From: a virus
IMG/VR virus record: IMGVR_UViG_3300029319_004761
Span: 1-23,307 of that record
Length of the DNA stretch: 23,307 bases
Direction: 5' to 3' (one strand)
In this document: one piece after another, positions 22,397-23,307 of the stretch
Layout of the letters: each line of letters begins with the position of its first letter
Position numbering within the stretch: position 1 is the first letter of the stretch
Notes under the pieces: generated by a model
Seen by the model: the letters and a program-made list of their open reading frames with translations, nothing else
Told to the model about the DNA's origin: nothing
The model's database searches: none
Position numbers and translations under genes: made by a program

Positions 22397-22605
22397 GCTA
22401 TCTTCTAAAAAGATTAGGACTTCTTCTCTACGGTGGTATATCATTACTTGAATCATTGGCAAATATAGCTCTTTATGTCTCACATCTAGATATCTTTATC
22501 AAGCCTGTGGACTGGGCTATGCCGTTTTACTTCTGGTATACCAACAAGTTTATCAAGGGCAGTTACATCTCTAACCTTAAACAAAAACATGGGCAGAACA
22601 TTTAG
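22393..22605 (+). CDS. Unknown small membrane-associated protein
   Basis: A 70-residue protein with hydrophobic stretches at about 6-28 (LGLLLYGGISLLESLANIAL) and a second Trp/Phe/Tyr-rich region (AMPFYFWYTNKF), ending in a polar tail (KQKHGQNI). Possibly one membrane helix. No family recognised. It starts in the stop of the gene before (ATGA) and overlaps the next by 17 nt. Confidence 0.45.
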   Translation: MSYLLKRLGLLLYGGISLLESLANIALYVSHLDIFIKPVDWAMPFYFWYTNKFIKGSYISNLKQKHGQNI

Positions 22606-22795
22606 ACGAGAGAAAACGTATGGACCTCGGCGTCCAAGACTACATACTCATAGGGATCTCCCTGACATCCAGGATGATCTCCTGGATGATGAAGACCTTT
22701 TTTACAACGACGAGGAATTCTTAGATGGCAAATTACATTCTGAAGAACAAGATGTGGTCGGATTCGAAAATGAACCGACTTGTCAAAGAGATTAA
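22589..22795 (+). CDS. Unknown small protein, basic head and acidic tail
   Basis: A 68-residue protein: an Arg-rich N-terminus (MGRTFRREKTYGPRRPRLHT) followed by an acidic stretch (DIQDDLLDDEDLFYNDEEFL). Its last 71 nt overlap the next gene in another frame, which is unusually long for this window, so the true end or the next start may be misplaced. No family recognised. Confidence 0.4.
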   Translation: MGRTFRREKTYGPRRPRLHTHRDLPDIQDDLLDDEDLFYNDEEFLDGKLHSEEQDVVGFENEPTCQRD

Positions 22796-23132
22796 GGATA
22801 ACGCGAAAGCAGATCGTGATGCAGCCCAGCAACTTTTTGAAGATTGCAAGACTGCGATGCACGATTTAGCAGGAAACCGCGTCGTCTTTGATGATAACGG
22901 TAACCCAAATGTGGATGCCTTTACTAAAATTATTGCCGCATCTACCAACGCACTTGGTCAGATGGGCGTTGCGAATGAGAAACTTCTAAAATTGGCACAA
23001 ACAATGCAGAAGTATCAACTTAAAGAGATGGATTTGGAGGGTAAGGCCGGTCCCACTCAGGAACTTAAAGGCTCCGTCTTTAGTAATCTAAACGCAATGC
23101 TCAATAAGGACAAGAATGCCCAGGAAGACTAA
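22725..23132 (+). CDS. Unknown helical phage protein
   Basis: A 135-residue, charged, alpha-helical protein (KEIKDNAKADRDAAQQLFED and KLLKLAQTMQKYQLKEM are clear helices). GAGGA lies upstream of the ATG at 22725; an internal ATG at 22770 (MNRLVKEI) would shorten the overlap with the upstream gene to 26 nt. No domain recognised. Confidence 0.5.
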   Translation: MANYILKNKMWSDSKMNRLVKEIKDNAKADRDAAQQLFEDCKTAMHDLAGNRVVFDDNGNPNVDAFTKIIAASTNALGQMGVANEKLLKLAQTMQKYQLKEMDLEGKAGPTQELKGSVFSNLNAMLNKDKNAQED

Positions 23133-23307
23133 CAGCATCAAGGCTTTTTCAGCCGAAATTAATTCGATCATTCATATAAAACGACTCACTGAGCGTCAAG
23201 GTAAGTTACTTTTTAACAAGCTTACAAGGTATATTAAATCTGCCGCTTCGGGTGAGTTTGATTTTGTTAAGTATGTTCAAATTGTAATCATGGGCACTGT
23301 TACTTCG
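23116..23307 (+). CDS. Unknown protein, runs off the window end
   Basis: A reading frame opens at ATG 23116 and stays open for 64 codons to the last base. It starts MPRKTNSIKAFSAEINSI and includes KLLFNKLTRYIKSAASGEFD. It overlaps the previous stop (23130-23132) by 17 nt, as in neighbouring junctions. No family recognised from the visible part. Confidence 0.5.
   Translation, partial: MPRKTNSIKAFSAEINSIIHIKRLTERQGKLLFNKLTRYIKSAASGEFDFVKYVQIVIMGTVTS

Noticed and set aside
1-23307. tRNA genes, CRISPR arrays, insertion sequences
   Set aside because: No cloverleaf, repeat-spacer pattern, transposase or terminal repeats were visible; gaps between genes are too short for most of these.

Overview
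The window reads as part of a tailed-phage genome with a T4-like replication and recombination core. The evidence is the tight set of phage-type replication genes: the C-terminal part of a class II (B12-dependent) ribonucleotide reductase, a DnaB/gp41-type helicase, a UvsY-like mediator candidate, a gp32-type zinc-containing single-strand binding protein and a UvsX/RecA-type recombinase. Genes are densely packed and almost all lie on one strand. A MazG-like pyrophosphohydrolase and a pyrimidine-dimer-glycosylase-like protein fit this. The host cannot be named from the sequence. A Gram-negative host with O-antigen-type surface sugars is the natural inference from the glycan genes.

Layout. Positions 1-5103: nucleotide metabolism and replication (RNR, zinc-ribbon protein, helicase, HExxH protein, UvsY-like protein, SSB, two-hydrophobic-segment membrane protein), closed by a strong intrinsic terminator at 5129-5163. 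Positions 5189-19893: a 14.7-kb island of 20 overlapping or nearly abutting genes for sugar metabolism and glycan assembly. Positions 19883-20233: a MazG-like gene joined to the end of the island. Positions 20238-20680: the only convincing minus-strand genes, a small pair of which the first encodes a tail-anchored coiled-coil protein resembling lysis accessory proteins. Positions 20754-23307: repair protein, recombinase, several small unknown genes and a gene running off the end.

The island contains two apparent activated-sugar pathways plus transferases. (i) GDP-mannose 4,6-dehydratase, a ColD-type dehydratase with the diagnostic active-site His188 in place of lysine, and a GDP-fucose-synthase/ColC-like epimerase-reductase together are what is needed to turn GDP-mannose into GDP-L-colitose (or GDP-L-fucose if ColD is bypassed). 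GT11 and GT10 transferases, whose families use GDP-fucose-type donors, lie in the same island. (ii) A two-gene split transketolase, a KdsC-like HAD phosphatase, a compact PfkB kinase, a sugar nucleotidyltransferase and a small cupin form a contiguous block. It looks like a route ketose-phosphate -> dephosphorylation -> re-phosphorylation -> nucleotide activation for an unidentified sugar. The remaining island genes are GT-B, GT9-like and GT25 glycosyltransferases, two SAM methyltransferases and a phosphodiesterase-fold protein.

The island is visibly more AT-rich than the replication genes: a hand count gives 30/60 G+C at 3841-3900 but 15/60 at 8581-8640 and 12/60 at 15661-15720. Together the genes look able to build a decorated, colitose- or fucose-bearing glycan. 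The target (host surface, virion or DNA) is not shown by the sequence.
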